DNA of 27,571 nt from the IMG/VR virus record IMGVR_UViG_3300004460_000031, positions 1 through 27,571 of that record; one strand, 5' to 3'. The notes under the pieces were generated by a model. That model ran no database searches and was not told where the DNA came from. It saw only the letters and a program-made list of their open reading frames with translations. Below are positions 5,173 through 12,876 of the stretch, in pieces (the first letter of the stretch is position 1; every line of letters begins with the position of its first letter). A program made the translations under genes and the position numbers. Origin of the DNA: a virus.

Positions 5173-5791
5173 TGAATTAAAGGTATTTAAGGCTTTAGAA
5201 TCAATGGGTATTAAGCAATGCTCAAGAATTGAAGTAATGGAGCATTTAAAGACTTGCCTTGCATTAAGTGGGACTCAAATGCCAACAAATGAGATATTTC
5301 AGCTTTGTGTCCAGTTTGTTATAGAATCTTATGGACAATACAAACTAAAAGAATTAGGAACTGCCTTTATGATGTTTGCGGAGGATAAATTTTCTATTGA
5401 AAAACATATAAGTTTTAGTCCTAAGTTGATTGGGGAAGTTATGAATGCTTATAAGAAAATTGCAGTACAGGTAAGAAACAAAATAGAACCAGAAGAACCT
5501 AAACAAATAGAAATGAAAATAGACGAAGAACAAGTAATGAAAGAAGAAGCCAAGTATTGGAAAACATCAAAGAAAGATTGGAGGTTTTTAAACCATCAAT
5601 GTTTTGATTACTTATGGAAGCGTAAACTAATTAAGATTAATCCAGAAAAGGCAGATTTTATAAAAGCTAGAGTAACTGCCTACAATATGTCATTGGTAAA
5701 AAAGCCTTTAGATTTAAAGGTAGATGAAGAAACTTTTAGGCAACAATGCAAAAAATATTCCCTTAAACTTTTTTATGACAATGAATTATGA
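5090..5791 (+). CDS. Hypothetical replication-module protein
   Basis: Up to 233 residues. The start is uncertain: ATG 5090 overlaps the upstream gene by 83 nt, and ATG 5129 by 44 nt. The N-terminal part is helical (LKVFKALESMGIKQC, then FVIESYGQYKLKELGTAFMM with AEDKFSIEKHISFSPKLIGEVM). A proline/glutamate linker (EPEEPKQIEMKIDEEQ) separates a C-terminal helical domain with aromatic residues (KKDWRFLNHQCFDYLWKRKL). No ATPase motif is visible. Its place after an origin-binding-type protein is where helicase loaders or primosome partners often lie, but that is position only. The stop overlaps the next start (ATGA). Confidence 0.65.
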   Translation: MKSLNELLVQNSAMQKWSGNVSKSLDNDELKVFKALESMGIKQCSRIEVMEHLKTCLALSGTQMPTNEIFQLCVQFVIESYGQYKLKELGTAFMMFAEDKFSIEKHISFSPKLIGEVMNAYKKIAVQVRNKIEPEEPKQIEMKIDEEQVMKEEAKYWKTSKKDWRFLNHQCFDYLWKRKLIKINPEKADFIKARVTAYNMSLVKKPLDLKVDEETFRQQCKKYSLKLFYDNEL

Positions 5792-6150
5792 TAGAGCAAG
5801 AACTTTTTTATATAATGAAAACCATTATACCAGACTTAGAACAAACAGAACAATTTAGTTATTACGATTGTTATTCTGAGCAATATAAAATGCACATAGA
5901 ATTAAAATGTAGAAAAACACATTATGAAGATTTATTAATTGAAAAGATTAAATATGATAAACTTAAAAAAGTTAAATCAAGATATATTAATTCAACACCA
6001 AAAGGTATTTATTCATTTAACATACAAAAGATTGATGAGCTTAGATGGTGGAAAGAATTTATGCCAACAACAACTGAGTTTGCCAATCATATTAAAATAG
6101 AAAAAATTGTAGGATATATTAATATCAATCAAGCCAAAAAAATAATGTAA
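5788..6150 (+). CDS. PD-(D/E)XK-type nuclease-like protein
   Basis: 120 residues. The segment YYDCYSEQYKMHIELKCRK carries the D-(x)n-ExK pattern of the PD-(D/E)XK nuclease fold (D27, E38, K40), followed by helix EDLLIEKIKYDKLKK, as expected of the core. The C-terminal part has IYSFNIQKIDELRWWKEF. Such small phage enzymes act as recombination or repair endonucleases, or as Holliday-junction resolvase relatives. An upstream glutamate (E19 or E22) could be the first-helix residue. The stop overlaps the next ATG (TAATG). Fold call from motif; substrate unknown. Confidence 0.65.
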   Translation: MIEQELFYIMKTIIPDLEQTEQFSYYDCYSEQYKMHIELKCRKTHYEDLLIEKIKYDKLKKVKSRYINSTPKGIYSFNIQKIDELRWWKEFMPTTTEFANHIKIEKIVGYININQAKKIM

Positions 6151-6368
6151 TGGAAACATTTATACCTATGGAAGATGTTCTTATTAGAGTAAAATATCAT
6201 CCTGATATAACTAAAGAAGAAAAAGCAGAGTTTGAAGAAATAGTCAAAGGCATTTATATGTCGGACAAAAGAAAGAAAAAAGTATTTAAACTTATAACCA
6301 AAAACCAACAAAGAAATGAAAATTGCAATCGGAATCCTGTGCATCCTACTGATTTGGGTAATCTATGA
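6150..6368 (+). CDS. Small hypothetical protein
   Basis: 72 residues, coupled by TAATG to the nuclease gene. Residues 1-50 look like a compact helical domain (YHPDITKEEKAEFEEIVKGI, then SDKRKKKVFKLI); the last 20 residues are polar and may be non-essential because a small membrane peptide gene overlaps this end in another frame by 53 nt. No motif recognised. Confidence 0.5.
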   Translation: METFIPMEDVLIRVKYHPDITKEEKAEFEEIVKGIYMSDKRKKKVFKLITKNQQRNENCNRNPVHPTDLGNL

Positions 6369-6396
6369 GCTTAAAAACGCACCTTATGAGAATTAA
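6316..6396 (+). CDS. 26-aa single-pass membrane peptide
   Basis: The frame MKIAIGILCILLIWVIYELK is a short positively charged start followed by a strongly hydrophobic helix, then a polar end. It overlaps the upstream gene's 3' end and the next membrane peptide's start by 11 nt. The clean signal-anchor shape supports it, but its size makes the call tentative. Confidence 0.4.
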   Translation: MKIAIGILCILLIWVIYELKNAPYEN

Positions 6397-6499
6397 GCCA
6401 TTAGAACTAATCAGATTTTTTTTAATTGCATTACCAATATTTATTATTGTTTATTGTACTGCAATTATTTACATTGAAATAAAAGAATTGAAGAAATGA
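6386..6499 (+). CDS. 37-aa single-pass membrane peptide
   Basis: An N-terminal basic stretch (MRIKPLELIR) precedes one long hydrophobic helix (FFLIALPIFIIVYCTAIIYI) and a charged tail (EIKELKK). The stop overlaps the start of the next gene (ATGA), which argues that it is translated. Two membrane peptides in a row could be holin-like or superinfection-exclusion-type, but neither is shown by sequence. Confidence 0.5.
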   Translation: MRIKPLELIRFFLIALPIFIIVYCTAIIYIEIKELKK

Positions 6500-6699
6500 C
6501 ATCAAAAGGACACGAGAATGCTATGCCTTTAAGACTAATCTTTTTAGACACAAAAGAAGAAATAGAATTAAAGTCAGTAGCTTATGCAGCGAGATTAACT
6601 GGATTTAACGAGTACACAATAAGAAGAAGTTTAAACCCTATTGTTAAGAAACGATTTGATTACCAAGAACGAAAAGTTGTATTTCGTATTAAAAAGTAA
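6496..6699 (+). CDS. Stand-alone NUMOD/IENR-like DNA-binding module
   Basis: 67 residues. The core runs from IELKSVAYAARLTGFNEYTI into RRSLNPIVKKRF, followed by a basic strand (YQERKVVFRIKK). This resembles the NUMOD1/IENR helix-turn-helix repeats that guide homing endonucleases to DNA, with the AA(R/K)xTGxxxxxI(R/S)RxL pattern. No nuclease domain is attached. An HNH-like NinG gene starts 14 nt downstream but behind its own promoter box. It could be a relic of a homing endonuclease or a small regulator. Confidence 0.6.
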   Translation: MTSKGHENAMPLRLIFLDTKEEIELKSVAYAARLTGFNEYTIRRSLNPIVKKRFDYQERKVVFRIKK

Positions 6700-6709
6700 C
6701 CTACTTTTG
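6677..6709 (+). promoter_or_regulatory. Promoter with TACTTTTG box, leaderless spacing
   Basis: TTG at 6677-6679 and TACTTTTG at 6702-6709 (22-nt spacing). The ATG of the NinG-like gene lies after exactly four bases, so the mRNA probably starts at or next to the start codon. Confidence 0.55.
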
Positions 6710-6713
6710 CATT

Positions 6714-7085
6714 ATGGCACTACCTACGATTCCTAAATTAACGGCAAAGGCTCAAATGGTATTTAACCGATACATCAGAACAAGAGATTCCCAAGATGGA
6801 TTCTTTACTTGTATTTCTTGCGGTCAGGTTAAAGGACACGAAGTTATGGATGCTGGGCATTATGTTCCAGTTAAAGGAAGTTCAGCTTTAAGATTTGATG
6901 AGTACAACGTAAACGGAGAATGTAAGTCTTGCAATGGCTTTGACCAATTTCATCTTATAGGCTACCGAAAAAACCTAATAGACAAAATAGGAGAAAGAAT
7001 GGTTTTGCATCTAGAAAGCCAACATAGATTAATAAAGCGTTGGACTAGAACTGAATTAAACGAAATAATAGAAAAGTACAAATAA
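6714..7085 (+). CDS. NinG/Rap-like recombination nuclease
   Basis: 123 residues matching the lambda NinG (Rap) family, enzymes that resolve branched recombination intermediates. Visible features are two zinc-binding pairs, FTCISCGQ (C33, C36) and ECKSCNGF (C70, C73), flanking VMDAGHYVPVKG (D46, H49) and the LRFDEYN block. Together they make an HNH-like zinc-finger nuclease core. The C-terminal helix (RLIKRWTRTELNEIIEKY) is also typical. It opens the operon leading to the terminase genes. Confidence 0.85.
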   Translation: MALPTIPKLTAKAQMVFNRYIRTRDSQDGFFTCISCGQVKGHEVMDAGHYVPVKGSSALRFDEYNVNGECKSCNGFDQFHLIGYRKNLIDKIGERMVLHLESQHRLIKRWTRTELNEIIEKYK

Positions 7086-7207
7086 TGGCTAAATTAAATC
7101 CTAATGGCAAAGTATCTTTTGGTGCAAGAAAGAAAGGTAAAGCTAAAAAAAACTCTGGTCCTAAAGACAAACCAGTTAAACCATATAATAGACAAGGAAG
7201 ATGTTAA
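7085..7207 (+). CDS. 40-aa basic peptide
   Basis: Coupled by TAATG to the NinG-like gene and overlapping the ParB-domain gene by 7 nt. The sequence is rich in Lys, Arg, Gly and Pro (GARKKGKAKKNSGPKDKP) with no hydrophobic core, so it is probably unstructured and could bind DNA or RNA. No family is recognised. Confidence 0.5.
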   Translation: MAKLNPNGKVSFGARKKGKAKKNSGPKDKPVKPYNRQGRC

Positions 7208-7629
7208 TAACACAAATCAAACCAAATCCAAATAATCCTAGATTAATAAAGGATAATAAGTTTAAACAACTTGTAAAGTCTATTCAGGATTTCCCCCAAA
7301 TGCTAGAATTAAGACCTATTGTAATAGATGAGAACAATATGGTACTTGGAGGTAATATGAGATTAAAGGCTTGTTTTGAAGCTGGGTTAACAGATGTGCC
7401 TGTGATTCACGCAAACAATCTTACCGAAGAACAAAAGAAAGAATTTATCATCAAGGATAATATTTCATTTGGTGAACACGATTGGGATTTGTTGGCTAAT
7501 GAGTGGAACATATTAGAACTAGATGAATGGGGTTTAGATATACCAGCTTTTGCTAACAATGACATAGAAGAAAAACAAGACAATGCCAAAGGAGAGAAGA
7601 AATGCCCTAATTGTGGTGTATCTTTGTAA
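7201..7629 (+). CDS. ParB-like nuclease-domain protein
   Basis: 142 residues. The first 100 match the ParB N-terminal domain: an initial strand ending IKPNPNNPR, KQLVKSIQDFPQMLELRPIV, and the GGNMRLKAC motif (residues 50-58) that in ParB proteins binds CTP or acts in nicking. In many phages this domain is fused to a DNA methyltransferase; here the protein stops after a short acidic segment and half a zinc ribbon (CPNCGVSL, C135/C138). Its place before the terminase genes suggests a role in DNA processing or packaging. It is not evidence of a partition system, since no ParA is seen. Confidence 0.8.
   Translation: MLITQIKPNPNNPRLIKDNKFKQLVKSIQDFPQMLELRPIVIDENNMVLGGNMRLKACFEAGLTDVPVIHANNLTEEQKKEFIIKDNISFGEHDWDLLANEWNILELDEWGLDIPAFANNDIEEKQDNAKGEKKCPNCGVSL
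7619..7626 (+). promoter_or_regulatory. Possible -7 box (TATCTTTG) before terminase genes
   Basis: A TAnnTTTG match overlapping the end of the ParB-domain gene, 27 nt before the small terminase ATG. No clear -33 element at the usual distance. Confidence 0.35.
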
Positions 7630-7653
7630 TTAATTAGAAAGTGATTAGAGATT

Positions 7654-8001
7654 ATGGCAAACGAACAAAATTTAATTCCTGCTCAAAAAGGGGAAGTTAG
7701 AAACCCAAATGGTCGCCCAAAAGGAGTTCCAAATAGCAAAACACGTTTACTAAGATTATTAGAATTAGTCCAAGTAAAGACTAACCCAATTACTGGCGAA
7801 AAAGAAGAATTTACTGTTGCCGAGCAGTTAGACCTAATGGTACTACAAAAAGCATTTAAAGGCGACTTAAGGGCATATCAAGAGATTCTTGATAGACTAG
7901 AAGGCAGAGCAAAACAAACTAGCGAAATAGAATTATCAGGAGGACTGCAAATTAATTGGGAAGAAAAGAAAACCTACGTAGAAAACAAAGGAACTATTTA
8001 A
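7654..8001 (+). CDS. Terminase small-subunit-like protein (DUF5681 type)
   Basis: 115 residues. The N-terminal KGEVRNPNGRPKGVPNSKT is the basic, Gly/Pro-rich stretch found at the start of DUF5681-type phage proteins, followed by helices (RLLRLLELVQ and VAEQLDLMVLQKAFKGDLRA) and ILDRLEGRAKQT. In tailed phages this gene lies directly before the large terminase and supplies DNA recognition for packaging. Stop and next start overlap (TAATG at 7999-8003). Assignment rests on position plus the N-terminal motif. Confidence 0.75.
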   Translation: MANEQNLIPAQKGEVRNPNGRPKGVPNSKTRLLRLLELVQVKTNPITGEKEEFTVAEQLDLMVLQKAFKGDLRAYQEILDRLEGRAKQTSEIELSGGLQINWEEKKTYVENKGTI

Positions 8002-9311
8002 TGGAATTATCCATCAAGCAAACAATTGCTTTAGACTTATTAGAAGATAAAACAACAAATGAAATACTATTTGGAGGCGGAGCAGGAGGTGGTAAGACTG
8101 CACTTGGATGCTATTGGCAGTTAAAACAAAGATTGAAATATCCCAATACTAGAGGACTAATTGGGAGAGCCGTGTTAAAAACCCTAAAAGAAACCACCCT
8201 TGTTTCGTTCTTCCAAGTAGCTAAAATGCAAGGATTAGAATCAGGAAAGCATTACAAGTTTAACTCCCAAACTAGCCAAATAGAATTTATTAATGGCTCA
8301 ACAATCTTACTCAAAGATTTATACTCTTACCCTTCAGACCCAAATTTTGATGAATTAGGTTCATTAGAAATTACCGATGCGTTTATTGATGAGGCTAATC
8401 AAGTTGATGACAAAGCTAGAAACATTATTAAATCAAGGATAAGATTTCAGTTGGACCAAAACGATTTAGTGCCTAAGATTCTTTACACTTGTAACCCAGC
8501 AAAGAATTGGGCATATTCGGAGTTTTACAAGCCACAACAAGATGGCTCAATAGCTAAGAATAAAAGATTTATAGCTTCGTTAATAGATGATAACCCTTAT
8601 ATATCTAAACACTACAAGGAAAACCTTTTAACCCTAGATAAAGTCAGCAAAGAAAGATTGCTATTTGGTAACTGGGAATATTCTTCCGACCCTGCTCAAT
8701 TAATAGATTATGAAAAAATACTTGATTCATTTAGGAATGACTTTGTTGTTTCTGGCAATCCTTATATTACTTGTGATGTGGCACGTTTTGGCTCTGATAG
8801 TACTGTCATTGGGATATGGAGTGGAATGCGTGTTAAACTTCATCAATTTAATGGTAAATCAATTGTTGAGGTTGCTGAATTTGTAAAGAACTTTGCTTTA
8901 GAACATAAAGTGCCTTATTCAAATATTGTAGTCGATGAGGATGGAGTTGGCGGTGGGGTTGTGGATATTTTAAGATGCAAAGGTTTTGTGAATAATAGTT
9001 CAGCATTGAAGAATCCAGTTACTCACGCTAAAGAAAACTTTGACAATCTTAAATCTCAATGCTACTACAAGTTAGCCGAAATAATAAATGATAGCAAATT
9101 GTATATCAATGCTGACGGAAAGCAGAAGCAATTAATCATTGAAGAACTAGAGCAAGTAAAACAAAAATACGTTGACAACGATTCAAGCAAAGGAATAATA
9201 CCAAAGGATAAAGTCAAAGCAGCAATAGGTCGTTCACCAGATTTTAGTGATTGTCTGGCAATGAGAATGTTCTTTGAATATACTCCAAAATTCCAAGTAA
9301 GTGTTTTCTAA
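8001..9311 (+). CDS. terL: Terminase large subunit
   Basis: 436 residues from ATG 8001; an upstream in-frame ATG at 7956 lies within the small-subunit gene and is not preferred. The packaging ATPase shows Walker A GGAGGGKT (K32) and Walker B AFIDEAN (D130, E131). The C-terminal RNase H-fold nuclease shows ITCDVARFGSDSTV (D259), VVDEDGVGGG (D312) and DFSDCLAMRM (D414/D417). It cuts the concatemer and pumps DNA into the prohead at the portal. All catalytic residues expected are visible, so it should be active. Confidence 0.95.
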   Translation: MELSIKQTIALDLLEDKTTNEILFGGGAGGGKTALGCYWQLKQRLKYPNTRGLIGRAVLKTLKETTLVSFFQVAKMQGLESGKHYKFNSQTSQIEFINGSTILLKDLYSYPSDPNFDELGSLEITDAFIDEANQVDDKARNIIKSRIRFQLDQNDLVPKILYTCNPAKNWAYSEFYKPQQDGSIAKNKRFIASLIDDNPYISKHYKENLLTLDKVSKERLLFGNWEYSSDPAQLIDYEKILDSFRNDFVVSGNPYITCDVARFGSDSTVIGIWSGMRVKLHQFNGKSIVEVAEFVKNFALEHKVPYSNIVVDEDGVGGGVVDILRCKGFVNNSSALKNPVTHAKENFDNLKSQCYYKLAEIINDSKLYINADGKQKQLIIEELEQVKQKYVDNDSSKGIIPKDKVKAAIGRSPDFSDCLAMRMFFEYTPKFQVSVF

Positions 9312-9322
9312 TATAAAATCTT

Positions 9323-9330
9323 TAACTTTG
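9323..9330 (+). promoter_or_regulatory. Probable -7 box (TAACTTTG) before the portal gene
   Basis: TAACTTTG sits in the 35-nt gap after terL; the portal ATG follows 16 nt after the box. The -33 side is weak (TGTTTT near 9302). Confidence 0.5.
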
Positions 9331-9346
9331 ACTAAATATTAATAAT

Positions 9347-10768
9347 ATGGCTATTTGGGATATTTTCTCCAAGAAAAAAATTTCTGCCGTTAAACCTTTG
9401 CAATCCGTTCTACCAATGAGTGGTCCTTTGGGTTCTACTGTTTCTATTAACAGAGGGATTGTAACTTGGCAGGGTGCGGATGCTCAATCTTTTGTTAATG
9501 ATGGGTATGTTGGTAACGATATTGTTTATTCAATAGTTAAACTTATTACAGATAAAGCAAAACTTGCTCCTTTTGGAGTTTTTAAAGTTGTAAATGAATC
9601 AGCTGCTAAAAAATATAAAGCTTTAATTAGCCAACCTGAAAAGGTTAAGAATTGGAAAGAACTTGCAGATTTAAGAACTAAAGCATTTGAAGAATATACA
9701 GGGGATGCAAGATTAAACGAATTACTAAAGCATCCAAACGATGAAGATTCTTGGGCAGATATAGTTGAGCAATGGTGTGCTTTTAAGTTAGTTACTGGTA
9801 ATTCTTTTGTTTATGGTCGTCTTATTGAAGGCGGTGCAAATATTGGTAAGCCTTTATCTATTAATGTTCTACCTGCTCAATATATGGCTATCATAGCAAA
9901 CGTTGAGGTATTTCCTCCTATGGTTGCTGGTTATCAACTTTACTTTGGTAAGTTATGGTCATTTAAAAGAGAAGAAATACTTCACGATAAATATTTTAAC
10001 CCACAATGGAATATTACTGGTAATCAATTGTACGGACAATCACCATTAAAAGCTGCATCACGAACTTTAACTCGTTCCAACGAAGCAAAAACCGCAGCAG
10101 TATCAGCGTTCCAAAATGGTGGTCCTGCTGGAGTATTGTTTATGAACGATGATAGATTTGACCCAATAAGTGGAGCATCTCAAGCACAAGCATTAAAGAA
10201 ATCAGTAAGTGAGAAAGCTGGTAGTCAAAACTATAATCAAATAGCCGTATCAGGTTATAAAGTAGATTGGAAGGAAATAGGATTAAGTCCTGTTGAATTA
10301 GGTATTTTAGAATCAGAAAAATGGGATATGGTTTCTTTATGTAATGTTTACGGAGTACCTAGTCAGTTGATGAATGATGCTCAAAACAAGACTTTCAATA
10401 ACCAACAAGAAGGTGAGAAGGCTTTGACATTACGTTGTGCTATCCCTTTATTGAATGAAATTAGAGATGACTTTAACAAGAAACTTCATACAGATTGGGG
10501 ATATGCAAATCAACAAGATGTATTTATTGATTACGATTTAACTGTTTACCAAGAACTTGAAGCTAATAAAGTTATGCAAGTAGATTGGTTAGATAAGGCT
10601 TGGTGGTTAACTCCTATCCAAAAATATGAGGAAATGGGTATTCACGTGCCAGATGAATTAAGAGAAGAATTAAGTAAAATATACATACCTAGTAATCTTC
10701 AAGCATTAGATACATTTCAACCAATTCAACCACCAAAGAATCTTAATGACCTTTTAAATAATAAATAA
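9347..10768 (+). CDS. Phage portal protein (HK97 type)
   Basis: 473 residues. The fold-specific blocks are present: an N-terminal VYSIVKLITDKAKLAPFGVF, the wing segment VTGNSFVYGRLIEGG, the clip/stem region LHDKYFNPQWN and GQSPLKAASRTLTRSNEA, and SAFQNGGPAGVLFMND. It would form the dodecameric DNA channel at the capsid vertex and dock TerL. The C-terminus is polar (QPIQPPKNLNDLL). The stop overlaps the next ATG (TAATG). Gene order TerL-portal-head genes agrees. Confidence 0.93.
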   Translation: MAIWDIFSKKKISAVKPLQSVLPMSGPLGSTVSINRGIVTWQGADAQSFVNDGYVGNDIVYSIVKLITDKAKLAPFGVFKVVNESAAKKYKALISQPEKVKNWKELADLRTKAFEEYTGDARLNELLKHPNDEDSWADIVEQWCAFKLVTGNSFVYGRLIEGGANIGKPLSINVLPAQYMAIIANVEVFPPMVAGYQLYFGKLWSFKREEILHDKYFNPQWNITGNQLYGQSPLKAASRTLTRSNEAKTAAVSAFQNGGPAGVLFMNDDRFDPISGASQAQALKKSVSEKAGSQNYNQIAVSGYKVDWKEIGLSPVELGILESEKWDMVSLCNVYGVPSQLMNDAQNKTFNNQQEGEKALTLRCAIPLLNEIRDDFNKKLHTDWGYANQQDVFIDYDLTVYQELEANKVMQVDWLDKAWWLTPIQKYEEMGIHVPDELREELSKIYIPSNLQALDTFQPIQPPKNLNDLLNNK

Positions 10769-11280
10769 TGATAAACGATTTAGAAAAACAAATTAGCCAA
10801 TTAGAGGCACAATTTAAAGCAATGAAAGCGTTCAGTGATGTAGAAATGTCTGCAACTGAAACTCCTATAATGGGACCAGAACCAATGGAAAACGAACCTA
10901 ATGAAGATACTCCGATGGATAACTTTGTTGACTTAGTTTATTGTTTAAAGCAATCTAATGAACAAGCTATTGTATGGCATCATCAAACAACTTCATTTTC
11001 AGTTCATAAAGCATTAAATACTTATTACGATGAAATCGTAGAAAAAATTGACGGCTTAGTAGAAAGTGTAAGTGGTATTTACGGACGACCAATGGGATAT
11101 GAATTAGTTAACCCAGTAGATTATCAAAGTGTTGAGCAAGTAATTGCTTACTTCCAAGCATTATATACAGAAGTACAAACTGAAAGAATGGTTACATTCC
11201 AAGAATCTTGGGTACAAAACCAAATAGATAACATAGCTGAATTAATAGCTTCAACACTTTACCTTTTAACACTTAAATAG
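10768..11280 (+). CDS. Dps/ferritin-like protein in the head module
   Basis: 170 residues. An N-terminal coiled coil and acidic, Pro/Met-rich linker (residues 1-52) are followed by a four-helix-type domain. The segment IVWHHQTTSFSVHKALNTYY runs into DEIVEKIDGLVESVSG, matching the ferroxidase region of Dps: H71/H72, H80, D95 and E99. The H80-D95-E99 spacing (15 and 4) equals that of E. coli Dps H63-D78-E82. The spacing from the first His is 3-4 residues shorter than in Dps. It lies between portal and the Mu F-like gene with 1-nt overlaps at both ends. It may be a virion, scaffold-associated or DNA-protecting protein. Confidence 0.6.
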   Translation: MINDLEKQISQLEAQFKAMKAFSDVEMSATETPIMGPEPMENEPNEDTPMDNFVDLVYCLKQSNEQAIVWHHQTTSFSVHKALNTYYDEIVEKIDGLVESVSGIYGRPMGYELVNPVDYQSVEQVIAYFQALYTEVQTERMVTFQESWVQNQIDNIAELIASTLYLLTLK

Positions 11281-12152
11281 TGACCCCTCAATACAAGCAA
11301 TTGTATAATAGAGCATTAAAGACGTATTCGCCAAAGTTTAAGAAAGAACTTCAAGCACAGGTGGATGCGTTTTGTCGTACTCAGTCATTAGAGGATTTGC
11401 CAACTAAAGGCTTAAAACAGACTATTTATTCCCTACATATAGCTATGGGTACTAAAATGGCAGATAATAGCTACAAAGGGCTAAAAAAGGGCATTAAATC
11501 TAATTTACCGAATGAACATAAAGGATTCTTTAGCGACTTATGGCAAAATGTAATAGTTCGCTATTTAGATTATAAAGGATTATCCCAACTTATTAAAGAT
11601 ATTACCGACACTACAAAGGAGCAAATCAACCGATATATTAGAAAAGGAATAGACGAAGGATTAACCTTACAACAAACAATAAAGAATTTAAAGACGGCTG
11701 GTATTACAGATTATAGAGCAGAACTAATTGCTAGAACAGAAACTGCAAAAGCAGCCAATACAGGTTCAGTAGTCGGTGCTATTTCAACAGGATTAAGAAC
11801 AAATAAAATTTGGATAAGTACTTTAGATAATAGAACTAGGATTATGCCTAGAGATAGAAGCGACCATTATCATATGAATTTTATTCAAGTGCCAATAGAT
11901 TCTAAATTTCAAGTGCCTACATTAGATAACTTAGGTTTTGAATATATGGACTATCCAGGTGACTTTCACGCATCGGCAGGTAATGTATGCAATTGCCGTT
12001 GTGCTATTGGTTATGCAGTTGTAAAAGATAACAATAACGACTATGTAACTTACGACACAAATCCACCTAAAGGAGATATGGGTAAGATATGGAGTTTGCT
12101 AAACGATGGCAATACAAATAGTGTTTATTCTTTGATTTCTGAAAGATTATAA
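11280..12152 (+). CDS. Mu F-like head morphogenesis protein (SPP1 gp7 family)
   Basis: 290 residues from a GTG start that overlaps the preceding TAG (TAGTG). The C-terminal half carries the family hallmark: YRAELIARTETAKAANTGSV, KIWISTLDNRTR, DHYHMNF, and the end motif FHASAGNVCNCRCAIGY with three cysteines. SPP1 gp7/Mu F proteins are minor head proteins bound to the portal that help DNA ejection and head assembly. The N-terminal half is helical and variable, as usual. Confidence 0.88.
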   Translation: MTPQYKQLYNRALKTYSPKFKKELQAQVDAFCRTQSLEDLPTKGLKQTIYSLHIAMGTKMADNSYKGLKKGIKSNLPNEHKGFFSDLWQNVIVRYLDYKGLSQLIKDITDTTKEQINRYIRKGIDEGLTLQQTIKNLKTAGITDYRAELIARTETAKAANTGSVVGAISTGLRTNKIWISTLDNRTRIMPRDRSDHYHMNFIQVPIDSKFQVPTLDNLGFEYMDYPGDFHASAGNVCNCRCAIGYAVVKDNNNDYVTYDTNPPKGDMGKIWSLLNDGNTNSVYSLISERL

Positions 12153-12160
12153 AAAAATAA

Positions 12161-12168
12161 TAACTTTG
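12161..12168 (+). promoter_or_regulatory. Probable -7 box (TAACTTTG), leaderless spacing
   Basis: The box lies in the 20-nt gap before the protease gene with exactly four bases (TTAT) to the ATG. The nearest TTTG upstream (12131-12134) is 26 nt away, longer than usual. Confidence 0.5.
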
Positions 12169-12172
12169 TTAT

Positions 12173-12874
12173 ATGGGTAAAATACAATTAAAAGATATTA
12201 ACGATTCTATAATGGACGTTAGTACAAAAACAAGAACTGTAAAAGCAGTATGGTCAAGAATGAACAATGTTGATTTAGACAATGACATTATTGTTCCTGA
12301 AGCATTTACAAAGACATTAACTGAACGTGGACCAAAGGCTAAGAATATGATTTGGTCTTTAGTTGACCACAAAGCAGATATGAATCACGTAATAGGTAAA
12401 CCTAGTGAGCTTTATGTTGATGGAGACAAATTGGTAGCCGTTACACAAATAGTAAAAACACAAGCAGGAGAAGATTTAATTAAACTTTACGATGCAGGTC
12501 TTATTAATCAACATTCTATTGGATTTAGCACTATAAAACAAACAGAAGAAAAAAGTGGTGTTAGAACAATTAGTGAATTAAAACTTTACGAAGGTTCAGC
12601 AGTACTTTGGGGAGCAAACCCAGAAACTCCAACTTTAGGTTTTAAAAGCGAATCTAGAGAATCATTATCTTTGCGTTTAGATAACCTATTAATAGCAATT
12701 ACTAAAGGAAATTATTCCGATAGTACTTACCAATTAATGGAATCCGAAATAAAGAGAATACAGGAATCTTTATTGACCATCACTCAACCCGCAGCAGCAG
12801 TCGAGCCGAAATCAATAGAAGAAACTGATATTGTCAAGGCAATTAAAGAATTTAATAAACTATTTAAAAATTAA
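12173..12874 (+). CDS. Prohead protease (HK97 gp4-like, peptidase U35)
   Basis: 233 residues. The core shows TRTVKAVWSRMNNVDLDND, the histidine loop WSLVDHKADM (H66), and the serine motif NQHSIGFST (S115), then ELKLYEGSAVLWGANPET with the conserved ending of the fold. It is a herpesvirus assemblin-like serine protease that cleaves the capsid delta domain during maturation. The C-terminal 70 residues are a helical, Gln/Glu-rich region that may aid scaffold contact. The capsid gene starts 2 nt after its stop. Confidence 0.92.
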   Translation: MGKIQLKDINDSIMDVSTKTRTVKAVWSRMNNVDLDNDIIVPEAFTKTLTERGPKAKNMIWSLVDHKADMNHVIGKPSELYVDGDKLVAVTQIVKTQAGEDLIKLYDAGLINQHSIGFSTIKQTEEKSGVRTISELKLYEGSAVLWGANPETPTLGFKSESRESLSLRLDNLLIAITKGNYSDSTYQLMESEIKRIQESLLTITQPAAAVEPKSIEETDIVKAIKEFNKLFKN

Positions 12875-12876
12875 AA

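Noticed and set aside
6129-6344. Open frames on the - strand (also 7407-7589, 12169-12372, 15472-15693, 17818-18159, 19991-20218, 23444-23632, 24433-24636)
   Set aside because: All are antisense to well-supported genes, have no recognisable domains, and are expected by chance in AT-rich coding DNA.
7201-7629. Plasmid-like partition system
   Set aside because: Only a ParB-type N-terminal domain is present; no ParA ATPase or parS-like site was seen, and phages often use this domain alone or with methyltransferases.
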